From NCBI GenBank assembly GCA_934489015.1, contig CAKSSN010000012.1:1-64000 (forward strand): a DNA stretch of 64,000 nt, written 5' to 3'. The notes below the pieces were generated by a model. It saw only the letters and a program-made list of their open reading frames with translations, was not told the origin of the DNA and made no database searches. Position 1 is the stretch's first letter; each line of letters begins with the position of its first letter. Both the position numbers and the translations under genes were made by a program. Below, one piece after another: positions 1 to 8,056 of this stretch. Source of the DNA: an uncultured Clostridia bacterium. GTDB taxonomy: Bacteria > Bacillota > Clostridia > UBA1381.

Positions 1-21
1 AACACCTTTCTTTCTGTTTTT

Positions 22-50
22 ATTATATCAGATTTTTGGGTGTTTGTCGA
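22..50 (-). promoter_or_regulatory. Divergent sigma-A promoter at the left edge
   Basis: On the minus strand there is a -35 TCGACA (45-50), a 17-nt spacer and a perfect -10 TATAAT (22-27). An A/G-rich leader with an SD-like GAAAGG runs off the left edge. A gene therefore reads leftward out of the window. A sugar-responsive regulator would be usual beside an ABC sugar transporter, but that is inference. Confidence 0.6.
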
Positions 51-991
51 CTCTATTTATATTATACCATTCCATTTCCTATGTTAGAAAAACGAAAAGG
101 TATAAGCAAAAGGCTAAATGGTGTTATATTTTACTTACGCCGGCAATGATAGGCTTTTTGGTTTTTACAATTATACCGCTTGTATGGGCAATTTCAAGGT
201 CATGGTTTTTTTATAACGGAATATCAACGCAAACGCGGTTTATAGGCTGGGAAAATTTCAGGCTGCTTGCAGGCGACAAGCAGTATTGGCAGTCCGTTTT
301 AACAACGATAGAGTTTGCCGTTATGAAATTGCCGATAGAATATCCGCTTGCGCTTTTGGTTGCCGTTTTGCTCAATCAGAAAATAAGGGGAATAGGCTTT
401 TTCAGAACGGTATATTATATGCCTTATGTTATAAGCGTGTCGATAAGAGCGCTGATTTTTGCAAGTATGTTTACATATTTCGGCTTTATAAATACGGTTT
501 TGACGGACGCGAGCATATTAAAGGAGCCTATCGACTGGTTCGGGACAAAAATGGGAGCTATGTGGGTTATTGTTTTGTGCGATGTTTGGGGAACATTCGG
601 GCTTAACGTTTTATATTTCCTCGGAGCACTTCAAAATGTGCCGGAGGATATATATGAGGCTGCGGAAATTGACGGAGCGGGAAGACTGAGAAAATTTTTC
701 TCAATGACGCTTCCTATGATTTCGCCGACGCTTCAGATTATGCTTATGCTTTCGATTGTCGGAACGCTCGGTGCCGGTGAGCTTATGCTCGTTTTGACAA
801 ACGGCGCGCCCGGCGGTCAGACGTTCAGCGTCAATGCATATATTTTCAGCCATTATGCGCCCGGCATTAATCAGTCGGGAATTAACATAGGCTACGGCTG
901 CTCGCTGTCGCTTGTAACCGCGCTGATTATGACGGCAATAACAATAGCTTATAATACATTCAGCAAAAGGATAAGCTATATTAACAGATAG
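44..991 (+). CDS. ABC sugar transporter permease 1 (LplB/MalF/UgpA-like)
   Basis: Integral-membrane permease of a CUT1-type carbohydrate ABC importer. It has about six hydrophobic segments, the first beginning LLTPAMIGFLVF. The cytoplasmic EAA loop that docks the ATPase reads EAAEIDGAGRLRKF followed by LP. It pairs with the next gene. No binding protein or ATPase gene is present; in this family the ATPase (MsmX-like) is often encoded elsewhere. The start is unresolved. The only in-frame start codon is TTG at 44, which lies inside the divergent promoter and has no clear SD, and the frame stays open to base 1. An ATG at 81 is out of frame by one base because of an A5 run (88-92). One more A would give a natural N terminus beginning MLEKTKRYKQ. 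The family assignment is secure; the 5' end is not. Confidence 0.85.
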   Translation: MSTLFILYHSISYVRKTKRYKQKAKWCYILLTPAMIGFLVFTIIPLVWAISRSWFFYNGISTQTRFIGWENFRLLAGDKQYWQSVLTTIEFAVMKLPIEYPLALLVAVLLNQKIRGIGFFRTVYYMPYVISVSIRALIFASMFTYFGFINTVLTDASILKEPIDWFGTKMGAMWVIVLCDVWGTFGLNVLYFLGALQNVPEDIYEAAEIDGAGRLRKFFSMTLPMISPTLQIMLMLSIVGTLGAGELMLVLTNGAPGGQTFSVNAYIFSHYAPGINQSGINIGYGCSLSLVTALIMTAITIAYNTFSKRISYINR

Positions 992-1003
992 GGGGATAAT
1001 TCG

Positions 1004-1855
1004 TTGAGAAAAAGTGATAAGGTGTCAGCGGTAATGACAGTTGCGGTTTTACTTGCGTTAATGGTTGTTGTGGTGTTTCCCATTGTTTATGTCCTTGCTT
1101 CATCGCTTAAAACAAATTCGGAAATTGTAGCATATCCCGGAAGGCTTATAACGTCGCATCCGACCTTTGAAAACTATGCTGCGGCGTTCAACTCGGATGT
1201 TTTCGATTTGAAGCATATGCTTGCAAACAGCCTGTACTATACGTTTTTCTGCGTTTTGTTTACGCTTGTTTCATCGCTTACGGCAGGATATGTTTTTGCA
1301 AGAGGCGAGTTCAGACTAAAGGGCTTTTTACTTGCCTGCTTTTCGCTGAGTCTGTTCTTTTCAATGGGAACGGTAACTCTTTATCCGACGTTTGCGATAC
1401 TGAGATTTCTGCATATTCCGAAATCGCTTACAGGACTGCTGTTTATAAAAATTTTCAGCATCGGAATAGTAAACGTATATCTTGTAAGAAGCTTTATATA
1501 TTCCATACCTAAGGAGATAGACGAGGCGGCGGAAATAGACGGCTGCAATTTTATTCAAATTCTGATTTTTATAATTTTGCCTATGCTTAAGCCGATTATT
1601 GCAACTATAGGAATTGTTGCGTTTCAGGGCTCATGGAACGACTATCTTATGCCGATGGTGTTTACGCTCAGCAGTCCAAAAAGCAGACCGCTCGTTGTCG
1701 GGCTTGTGGCGCTCAGTCAGTCGGGTGAAGCGGCGGCAAATTACAACATAATTTTTGCGTCTACAATTCTGGCGCTTGCACCTGTTTTGATTGTTTATGC
1801 GTTTTGCAATAAATATTTTATTTCCGGTCTTGCGGCCGGTGCGGTAAAGGGGTGA
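1004..1855 (+). CDS. ABC sugar transporter permease 2 (AraQ/MalG-like)
   Basis: Second permease of the same CUT1 carbohydrate importer, 283 residues with six predicted membrane helices. The EAA loop is DEAAEIDGCNFIQI followed by ILP, as in MalG/YtcP proteins. The start is TTG at 1004 behind a strong SD (GGGGGAT, about 990-996), 12 bases after the stop of permease 1, so the two are co-transcribed and probably form a heterodimer. The next gene, for a secreted protein, begins 7 bases downstream, which places transport and extracellular breakdown in one operon. The substrate cannot be read from the sequence; the neighbours suggest an arabinose- or galactose-containing oligosaccharide. Confidence 0.9.
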   Translation: MRKSDKVSAVMTVAVLLALMVVVVFPIVYVLASSLKTNSEIVAYPGRLITSHPTFENYAAAFNSDVFDLKHMLANSLYYTFFCVLFTLVSSLTAGYVFARGEFRLKGFLLACFSLSLFFSMGTVTLYPTFAILRFLHIPKSLTGLLFIKIFSIGIVNVYLVRSFIYSIPKEIDEAAEIDGCNFIQILIFIILPMLKPIIATIGIVAFQGSWNDYLMPMVFTLSSPKSRPLVVGLVALSQSGEAAANYNIIFASTILALAPVLIVYAFCNKYFISGLAAGAVKG

Positions 1856-1862
1856 TAAAAAT

Positions 1863-3407
1863 ATGAAAGGATTTATTAATGCTTTGAAAACGGCTCCGGC
1901 GGTGCTTGTTATATTGTCAGGTCTTGCTTATGCGGATTTTCAGCCGTATACAGAGGATTTTGAATGCTATAAAACCGGCGCTGTATACAGTGATTCGCAG
2001 GTAACATATACTGTCACCTGCTCGGAGCATCCGGAGCTTGGGGAGGCGACAATGAGCAATTCGTTTATTATGAATGCGCCCGGCGGAATGTATTCGGACG
2101 ACAGCGCTTACACTGCAAATGCGGCAGAGAATGTCTGCACCTATGCAAAAACCGGGGATACAACTCTAAACGCCGTGTTCGGCGGTCTGAATAACGGCTG
2201 GCACGGAAGATACAGCGCCGCAATGACTGAGCTAAGCGGCAGGGGCGGCGTTGATGCCGGGTTTAATCAGTATAACAGACGGCTTGCGGTTGTTGACTTT
2301 AGCGGAGGAAAGGCGCTTAGAATTAACCCGGCAAAAAATTCGTATATAGATACATATTCCACATACGGAAATGACAGCGTTGAGCTTACCGGTAACACTC
2401 TTTGGTCAACCGATTTTTACGTAAGCTCTGTCGCATCAAACGCGTCGTTTGAAATAGCCTTGAGTAAAGGAAGTTTCAGTGAGCCGCAGTATTTGCAGCT
2501 CGGCGGTCTTAATCAGGGAAGAACGGCTTTAAAGCCACTCGTCAGTGTTGACGGAGAGCTGAATGTGATATTATTCGGCGATGAAGCCGCAGGCAGTATA
2601 AGCAAAAACACATGGTATACGGCAGAGATACTGTTCCGCCTTGACGGAGAAAACGCCGTGTGCAATATCAGAATAAAAAACACTTCAACGGGTGAAGTGG
2701 CAGCGTCATATGACAGAGAAATAACCGATTACAATTTTTCATCAAAAATTGCCGGGTTTGACTATCATGCAACGTCAACCACAGCAACAAGCGGTGAGAG
2801 CAACGTGCTGATAGACAACATTTCAATCAGGAGTATGGATCTTACCGCAAAGCTCGTTTCAACAAGGCCTGTTGCGCTGACAAACGCGAAAACGGCAATT
2901 GATTTTTCATCCGATGTAAATCCCGAAACGTTAAGCAGCGATACAATAAGGGTATTTTGCGGAAAAGAAATACTCGATGGAATTACATTTACAAGATCGG
3001 GAAACAGAAGAGTTATTATTTCTCTTCCGGAGCTGAAAGCAACAAGCACCTATCGGATAGATACAACGGGTGTTGAGGACGTGAACGGGATAATGTCAAA
3101 ATCATCAGTAACATTTAAAACGGGTGATTTAATATCGGTTTCGGGAGCGAAAAAAACAGAAGGTGGTGTTGGCTTTAAAATTACAAATAATTCAGGGAAA
3201 AGCGAGAGTGTTGTCGCGGCGGTCGTTTGCGAAGGCGGCGCGGTGATAAACGGATTTTTTTACCGCTTGGTAAGCCTTGAAGCAAAGCAGACTGAGGAAA
3301 TTTTATTCGACGGAATATCAGACATTGCTTCGGATGCGGTTTACATCTATATTTTATCGGATATTAATAATCCTCAGCTTGTTTTGGCAGATTCGGTAAA
3401 GCTATAA
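1863..3407 (+). CDS. Secreted LamG-like/Ig-like modular protein
   Basis: A 514-residue exported protein of unknown activity. It has an N-terminal signal peptide (about residues 1-24, ending near AYA). A concanavalin-A-like beta-sandwich (about 28-325) opens with the motif TEDFE. An SbsA-type Ig-like (Big_5) domain follows (about 330-420, with FSSDVNPETLSSDTIRV and a VTFKTG end). The C-terminal beta domain (about 425-514) resembles the end of the next protein. No catalytic motif is visible, so carbohydrate binding is the best guess. The SD is AAAGGGG. The module-opening motif [Y/T]-x-[DE]-D-[FY]-E recurs several times in the following gene, suggesting the two proteins use related binding modules. 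Confidence 0.7.
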   Translation: MKGFINALKTAPAVLVILSGLAYADFQPYTEDFECYKTGAVYSDSQVTYTVTCSEHPELGEATMSNSFIMNAPGGMYSDDSAYTANAAENVCTYAKTGDTTLNAVFGGLNNGWHGRYSAAMTELSGRGGVDAGFNQYNRRLAVVDFSGGKALRINPAKNSYIDTYSTYGNDSVELTGNTLWSTDFYVSSVASNASFEIALSKGSFSEPQYLQLGGLNQGRTALKPLVSVDGELNVILFGDEAAGSISKNTWYTAEILFRLDGENAVCNIRIKNTSTGEVAASYDREITDYNFSSKIAGFDYHATSTTATSGESNVLIDNISIRSMDLTAKLVSTRPVALTNAKTAIDFSSDVNPETLSSDTIRVFCGKEILDGITFTRSGNRRVIISLPELKATSTYRIDTTGVEDVNGIMSKSSVTFKTGDLISVSGAKKTEGGVGFKITNNSGKSESVVAAVVCEGGAVINGFFYRLVSLEAKQTEEILFDGISDIASDAVYIYILSDINNPQLVLADSVKL

Positions 3408-3432
3408 ATTAATGAAAGGAAGGGTATTTATT

Positions 3433-6400
3433 ATGAAAAGGATTATTTCAGCTTTGATTGCCGTGAGCATGAGCGCATCTTTGTTTGTAACGTATGCAGG
3501 CGCCGACTCTGTATATCAGATAAGGATTAATACGGCAGAAAGCAAAAGGGAAGTCAGTGAGGATTTGTTCGGCGTGAATTTTGACTGGATTATAAACGGG
3601 AAAAATTATGTGACAGATTATGACGGCAATGATTTTTCGCCGAACATGCTTGTAAAATCAAGCTTGAATGAAATAGCGCCGCCCGTTATCAGACTGGGCG
3701 AGGACGCGTCGACAAAAATCAGCTGGAAGGATACGATAGGTGATTATTCCGAAAGACCGGAAAAAACTCTTTGGGGATATACGGGGGCTATAAAGCTCGG
3801 ACTTGTTGAAGAAATAAAATATTGGCAGAGCATAAATCCCGATGCTTCGTTTACGTTTACGGTTAATCCGTATGAAAACGTGTCCGATATTGCCGATCTT
3901 GCGGAGTTTTTATCCGGAGATGAAACAACCGAATGGGGAGCAAAAAGAATTGCGGCAGGAATTGAAAAGCCGGTTGATATTAAGGCATATCAGCTCGGAA
4001 ATGAGCAGGACTGGACAGACAAGCTGTCGGCAGATGAATATCTTTCATATGCAAAGCCGGCAATAGAGGCAATAAAAAGCCGTGACGCAGCTGCAAAAAT
4101 CGCGGTTATCGGCGGAACGAGTATGTATAATCAATATCTTAAGGGCACATATGACGATAGCTTTATGACAGGCGTTGTTTCGGGCTTAAAAAATGATGTT
4201 GATTATGTTGCGTTTAACTGGTATATGGCATGGAACAGACAGGATATATTAAATGAGCTTTTAGATAAGGTTTCAAATTCTCTTGACAGTATCGGAGCGA
4301 CAAATGTTAAAATTTTTCTTTCCGAAATTGCCTGCGCAAGCAGCGGCATAATGGACGAAAAGCCAAATGCGCTTTGGGGCAGCATGGAGCTTGCTGATAT
4401 GTATGCTTCGGTGATGAATTCGGCAAGAGTCGGCATGATTGCATATCATGGATTTCATACAGGACCGTGGGGAATAATCTGGCTCAATCCAACTAAAAGT
4501 GAGTCGGGAATAACGGGCAACGGTCTTGTTTATAAGGCTTTTGAAGGGTTTATCGGCTCAAATGTTGTTTCATCAGAGGTGACCGGAAGCGGCTTAAGCG
4601 GATTTTCGGCAGTGACAGGGGACGGAAGAGTTCAGATCGCTTTGATAAATAAAAATTCGGGCGCTGTTAATACCGCAATCACCTTTGCGGACGCAAAAGC
4701 ATATAATCTCTCACGCAGCACCGTAATAAGCGGAAGTGATTTATATGCAATTAATACGGAAACAGCTTCGTCAATTTCTTCAAATGAGGTTAAATATGAT
4801 GAAGGCACGGGGGCGTCCTCGTTCTCTGTTCCGGCATATTCTGTATGTATTCTTGAGCTGTCGCCTAAAGCAGAGAAGGAGCTTTACGCAGAGGATTTTT
4901 CTTCGTCTGATATTGACAGCTTTACGTCCGTAACCGACGGAGGCTATGCACAGATAACCGACGGCACGCTTGTTCTGACGGACGACAGCTTCGGAAATAA
5001 CTTTTTATATCTTCCGACAGATATGTCGGGCATAGGCAGCTACACGTTTGAAGCGGATGTTGTGCTTTATTCGGATCTCGGAATTGTTTACGGAGCGTCT
5101 GACGCCGAAGATCTTACTTCGGGCGGAAGCGGAAATATTATTAAAATTAATTCGTCATCCGTAACGGACGAGTCGTATAATGGCGGAAGTTCGTCGGTCG
5201 TTTCGTCAAAAACGGGTCTGTCGCTCGGAAACACAGTTCACGTTTTGCTCAGCGTAACGGACAGCAGTATAGTATTTTCTGCCGATAATTTTGTTGTTTT
5301 CTCAAGAGCAAACAGCGGAAGCGGATTTGGAAAAATAGGATTTTATTATTCATTTGCTCATGACAGCGTTGACAATATTAAAATAAAAACAACCGAAAGC
5401 AAAAAAATGATTGCTTCCGCTTTTGAATATTCGGAGGACTTTAATTCGGTTCCCGACGGTGAGCTGCCGGAGGGCTATGAGGTAAGAAACGGATTTACAA
5501 GAGCATGGGTTGAGGACGGAAGACTTCATATTAATACAGATAAGGACTGGCATCATATAGGCTCGGTTGTAATAAATCAGTTGGGGTTTGTAAATAAAAA
5601 GGATTTGACCATTGAAGCCGATGTCACATCAGGCGGCTATTCAAATGAAGCATGGAACGCAATGGGCGGATTTGTTTACGGCTTAACCGAAAAAGGAAAC
5701 GGCTCGGCGGCGCTCGGCACATGGGAAAGCACGGGCAGATATGTTGTTTTGGATTCTGCGGAGCCGGGCACGGTTGCAAAAGGCGAAATAGGAGGCAGCG
5801 GCTTTGTTTCGGAGGGAAAAACAGTTAAGCTTAAAGCCGTATTCGGAAATAATACCGTTCAGCCGACAATATTTGTTGACCAAACAGAGTATTCGCCGTC
5901 AAACATCATTTCAAAAACAGCTTCGGATTACGGAGAAATCGGGCTTTTCAGTCAGGGAAGCGAAATAATAATTGACAATCTTAAAATAACAGGTAATTCC
6001 GTTAGCTATTATGCGGACAATGAGTACAGCGAGGTTCTTGAAGACGTGAGCTACTCGGACGATTATGAGAGCTACACGCTCGGACGCGGTGACTGGAAGA
6101 GAATAACCGATGCTGTTAATGTGTACGGCTACAGTCAGCTCGGAAACGGCGGCAGCGGCTGGTCAATTGAAGAGGCGGACGGAAACAAATATCTTGTTAT
6201 TGATTCGGGCAATACCGATTATCCGTATGTTGTAACGCTGCCAATGCTTGACGTTGTTCAAAACAACGGTCTTACAATGGAAGCGGATATGTGGGTGAAG
6301 CCCGGAAGCACAACTCCTTCGGGAAGCCATAAATACGGCGGCGGCTTTATTTACGGCTGGGACGGAACCTCTGCAAGTTTCGGAACGGTTTCACATTCAG

Positions 6401-7896
6401 CCTGCCAGGACACAAGAGTGAGCATTACGAATACGGCGGTAGACGGAATTGATACAAATGATTTCGCATTTAAGGACACGTTTGTATCAGACAAGGGAAG
6501 TAAGATACATCTTAGAATAGTATTTAACAATTCCGTAAAGCCTGACGTGTATATAAGCGACAGCGAGCATGATGAGGTAAAGGTTAATATAGGAAGCTAT
6601 ATGAAATCAGATACAACAGAGGGCAATATCGGACTTTATGCGATAAACTCTAAAATCTGCATGGATAATATTCGGATAACGGCTAAGCAGAAAAAGCTTG
6701 TTCCGAACGGGCAGGCAGTTTACAGCGCAAAATTTGACAGCGACTCGGCGAAATTTTATTCTGTAGAGGAGGCTGTCGGTGCGGTAAGAGTATTTAAAAC
6801 GGTAGACGGCACTGCGATCGATATTACGGCGGAGGCGTCAATAAATGCTCAAATGGCAGACGACAAGCACCTTAATATAACTGTTGTATACGGCAGCTTT
6901 AAAACGGTGCTTACCTGCGAGATTATTTCACTTGCAAGCGAGGGCTTCTTATATGAGGATGATTTTGAAAGCTATACACTCGGACGCGGCGACTGGAAGA
7001 GAGTAACCAACGCTGTAGATGTGTACGGCTACAGTCAGCTCGGAAGCGGAGGCAGCGGCTGGTCAATTGAAGAGGCGGACGGAAACAAATATCTTGTTAT
7101 TGATTCGGGCAATACCGATTATCCGTATGTTGTAACGCTGCCAATGCTTGACGTTGTTCAAAACAACGGTCTTACAATGGAAGCGGATATGTGGGTGAAG
7201 CCCGGAAGCACAACTCCTTCGGGAAGCCATAAATACGGCGGCGGCTTTATTTACGGCTGGGACGGAACCTCTGCAAGTTTCGGAACGGTTTCACATTCAG
7301 CCTGCCAGGACACAAGAGTGAGCATTACGAATACGGCGGTAGACGGAATTGATACAAATGATTTCGCATTTAAGGATACGTTTGTATCAGACAAGGGAAG
7401 CAAGATACATCTCAGAATAGAATTTAATAATTCCGTAAAGCCTGACGTTTATATAAGCGACAGCGAGCATGATGAGGTAAAGGTTAATATAGGAAGCTAT
7501 ATGAAGTCAGATACAACAGAGGGAAATATCGGGCTTTATGCGATAAACTCTAAAATTTGTATGGATAACATAAAAATCAGCGGAATACGTAAGACGGAAA
7601 GCGCATCGGCTATATCAAAAGTTCAGCTTCTTTCGAGCGGTTATGATGAAGCAAATTCAACTCTTAACGTATTTTACAATGTGGAAAACGCAAGCGGATT
7701 TGATGTTCAGGTTTTTGCGGCGGTTTACAATGCAGACGGAAGACTTATAGGAGCGGCTAAGGCGTATAACAGCGTCCCGAACGGCAGGGTAAGCTTGTTC
7801 GGAAATGCGGATATTTCTTTGACAGAGGCTTTTGCTGACGGCTGCACAGTCAAGCTTTTTGCATGGGATGAGGCATCATTAAAGCCTGCGGTATAA
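3433..7896 (+). CDS. Giant secreted modular glycoside hydrolase (clan GH-A, GH51-like)
   Basis: About 1487 residues. The start is ATG 3433; GAAAGGAAGGG just upstream is its SD and overlaps an earlier in-frame ATG at 3412. A signal peptide ends near TYAGA. The catalytic (beta/alpha)8 domain spans about residues 25-340. It has a probable acid/base Glu191 in QLGNEQD and a probable nucleophile Glu298 in LSEIA. The segment SWKDTIGD...RP resembles the GH51 arabinofuranosidase substrate loop, but the usual PGG is replaced by GED. A beta-domain (about 370-480) and four LamG-like modules follow. The last two modules are near-identical and separated by an Ig-like spacer. The C-terminal beta domain ends near DEASLKPAV. 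No SLH, dockerin or sortase signal is present, so surface retention must be indirect if it occurs. Exact substrate unknown. Confidence 0.75.
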   Translation: MKRIISALIAVSMSASLFVTYAGADSVYQIRINTAESKREVSEDLFGVNFDWIINGKNYVTDYDGNDFSPNMLVKSSLNEIAPPVIRLGEDASTKISWKDTIGDYSERPEKTLWGYTGAIKLGLVEEIKYWQSINPDASFTFTVNPYENVSDIADLAEFLSGDETTEWGAKRIAAGIEKPVDIKAYQLGNEQDWTDKLSADEYLSYAKPAIEAIKSRDAAAKIAVIGGTSMYNQYLKGTYDDSFMTGVVSGLKNDVDYVAFNWYMAWNRQDILNELLDKVSNSLDSIGATNVKIFLSEIACASSGIMDEKPNALWGSMELADMYASVMNSARVGMIAYHGFHTGPWGIIWLNPTKSESGITGNGLVYKAFEGFIGSNVVSSEVTGSGLSGFSAVTGDGRVQIALINKNSGAVNTAITFADAKAYNLSRSTVISGSDLYAINTETASSISSNEVKYDEGTGASSFSVPAYSVCILELSPKAEKELYAEDFSSSDIDSFTSVTDGGYAQITDGTLVLTDDSFGNNFLYLPTDMSGIGSYTFEADVVLYSDLGIVYGASDAEDLTSGGSGNIIKINSSSVTDESYNGGSSSVVSSKTGLSLGNTVHVLLSVTDSSIVFSADNFVVFSRANSGSGFGKIGFYYSFAHDSVDNIKIKTTESKKMIASAFEYSEDFNSVPDGELPEGYEVRNGFTRAWVEDGRLHINTDKDWHHIGSVVINQLGFVNKKDLTIEADVTSGGYSNEAWNAMGGFVYGLTEKGNGSAALGTWESTGRYVVLDSAEPGTVAKGEIGGSGFVSEGKTVKLKAVFGNNTVQPTIFVDQTEYSPSNIISKTASDYGEIGLFSQGSEIIIDNLKITGNSVSYYADNEYSEVLEDVSYSDDYESYTLGRGDWKRITDAVNVYGYSQLGNGGSGWSIEEADGNKYLVIDSGNTDYPYVVTLPMLDVVQNNGLTMEADMWVKPGSTTPSGSHKYGGGFIYGWDGTSASFGTVSHSACQDTRVSITNTAVDGIDTNDFAFKDTFVSDKGSKIHLRIVFNNSVKPDVYISDSEHDEVKVNIGSYMKSDTTEGNIGLYAINSKICMDNIRITAKQKKLVPNGQAVYSAKFDSDSAKFYSVEEAVGAVRVFKTVDGTAIDITAEASINAQMADDKHLNITVVYGSFKTVLTCEIISLASEGFLYEDDFESYTLGRGDWKRVTNAVDVYGYSQLGSGGSGWSIEEADGNKYLVIDSGNTDYPYVVTLPMLDVVQNNGLTMEADMWVKPGSTTPSGSHKYGGGFIYGWDGTSASFGTVSHSACQDTRVSITNTAVDGIDTNDFAFKDTFVSDKGSKIHLRIEFNNSVKPDVYISDSEHDEVKVNIGSYMKSDTTEGNIGLYAINSKICMDNIKISGIRKTESASAISKVQLLSSGYDEANSTLNVFYNVENASGFDVQVFAAVYNADGRLIGAAKAYNSVPNGRVSLFGNADISLTEAFADGCTVKLFAWDEASLKPAV
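6061..7563 (+). repeat. 900-bp in-frame tandem duplication inside the glycoside hydrolase gene
   Basis: Bases about 6061-6663 and 6961-7563 are the same roughly 200-codon LamG-like module, offset by exactly 900 bp (300 codons). By eye the central stretch 6151-6476 equals 7051-7376 with no difference, and both flanks carry only scattered, mostly synonymous changes. The segment between the copies encodes an Ig-like spacer. This implies a recent duplication or ongoing gene conversion. Confidence 0.95.
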
Positions 7897-7929
7897 AAAA
7901 ATAACGGGTATATAAAGCGGTATATATTA

Positions 7930-7964
7930 TGCGAACTCAGCCCAAAAATATGGCTGAGTTCGCA
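7930..7964. other. Perfect 13-bp stem-loop between the two GH51-like genes
   Basis: TGCGAACTCAGCC (7930-7942) pairs perfectly with 7952-7964 across a 9-base loop. A run of A, not T, follows on the + strand, so it is not a canonical intrinsic terminator for the upstream gene. It could be a transcript-processing or 3'-end-stabilising hairpin, or a regulator site. A TATAAT at 8030-8035 precedes the next gene but lacks a good -35. Confidence 0.6.
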
Positions 7965-8056
7965 AAAAAATAAGGATGGTTATAATTGAGCTTGAAAATA
8001 ATAATGTTTCTTTAAAGGTACATTTTATATATAATTAAATATTTGGAGGATAATAC

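Noticed and set aside
8007..8035. Full sigma-A promoter before the second GH51-like gene
   Set aside because: TATAAT at 8030-8035 is good, but the hexamer 17 bases upstream (TTTCTT) is a poor -35, so it is not listed as a promoter.
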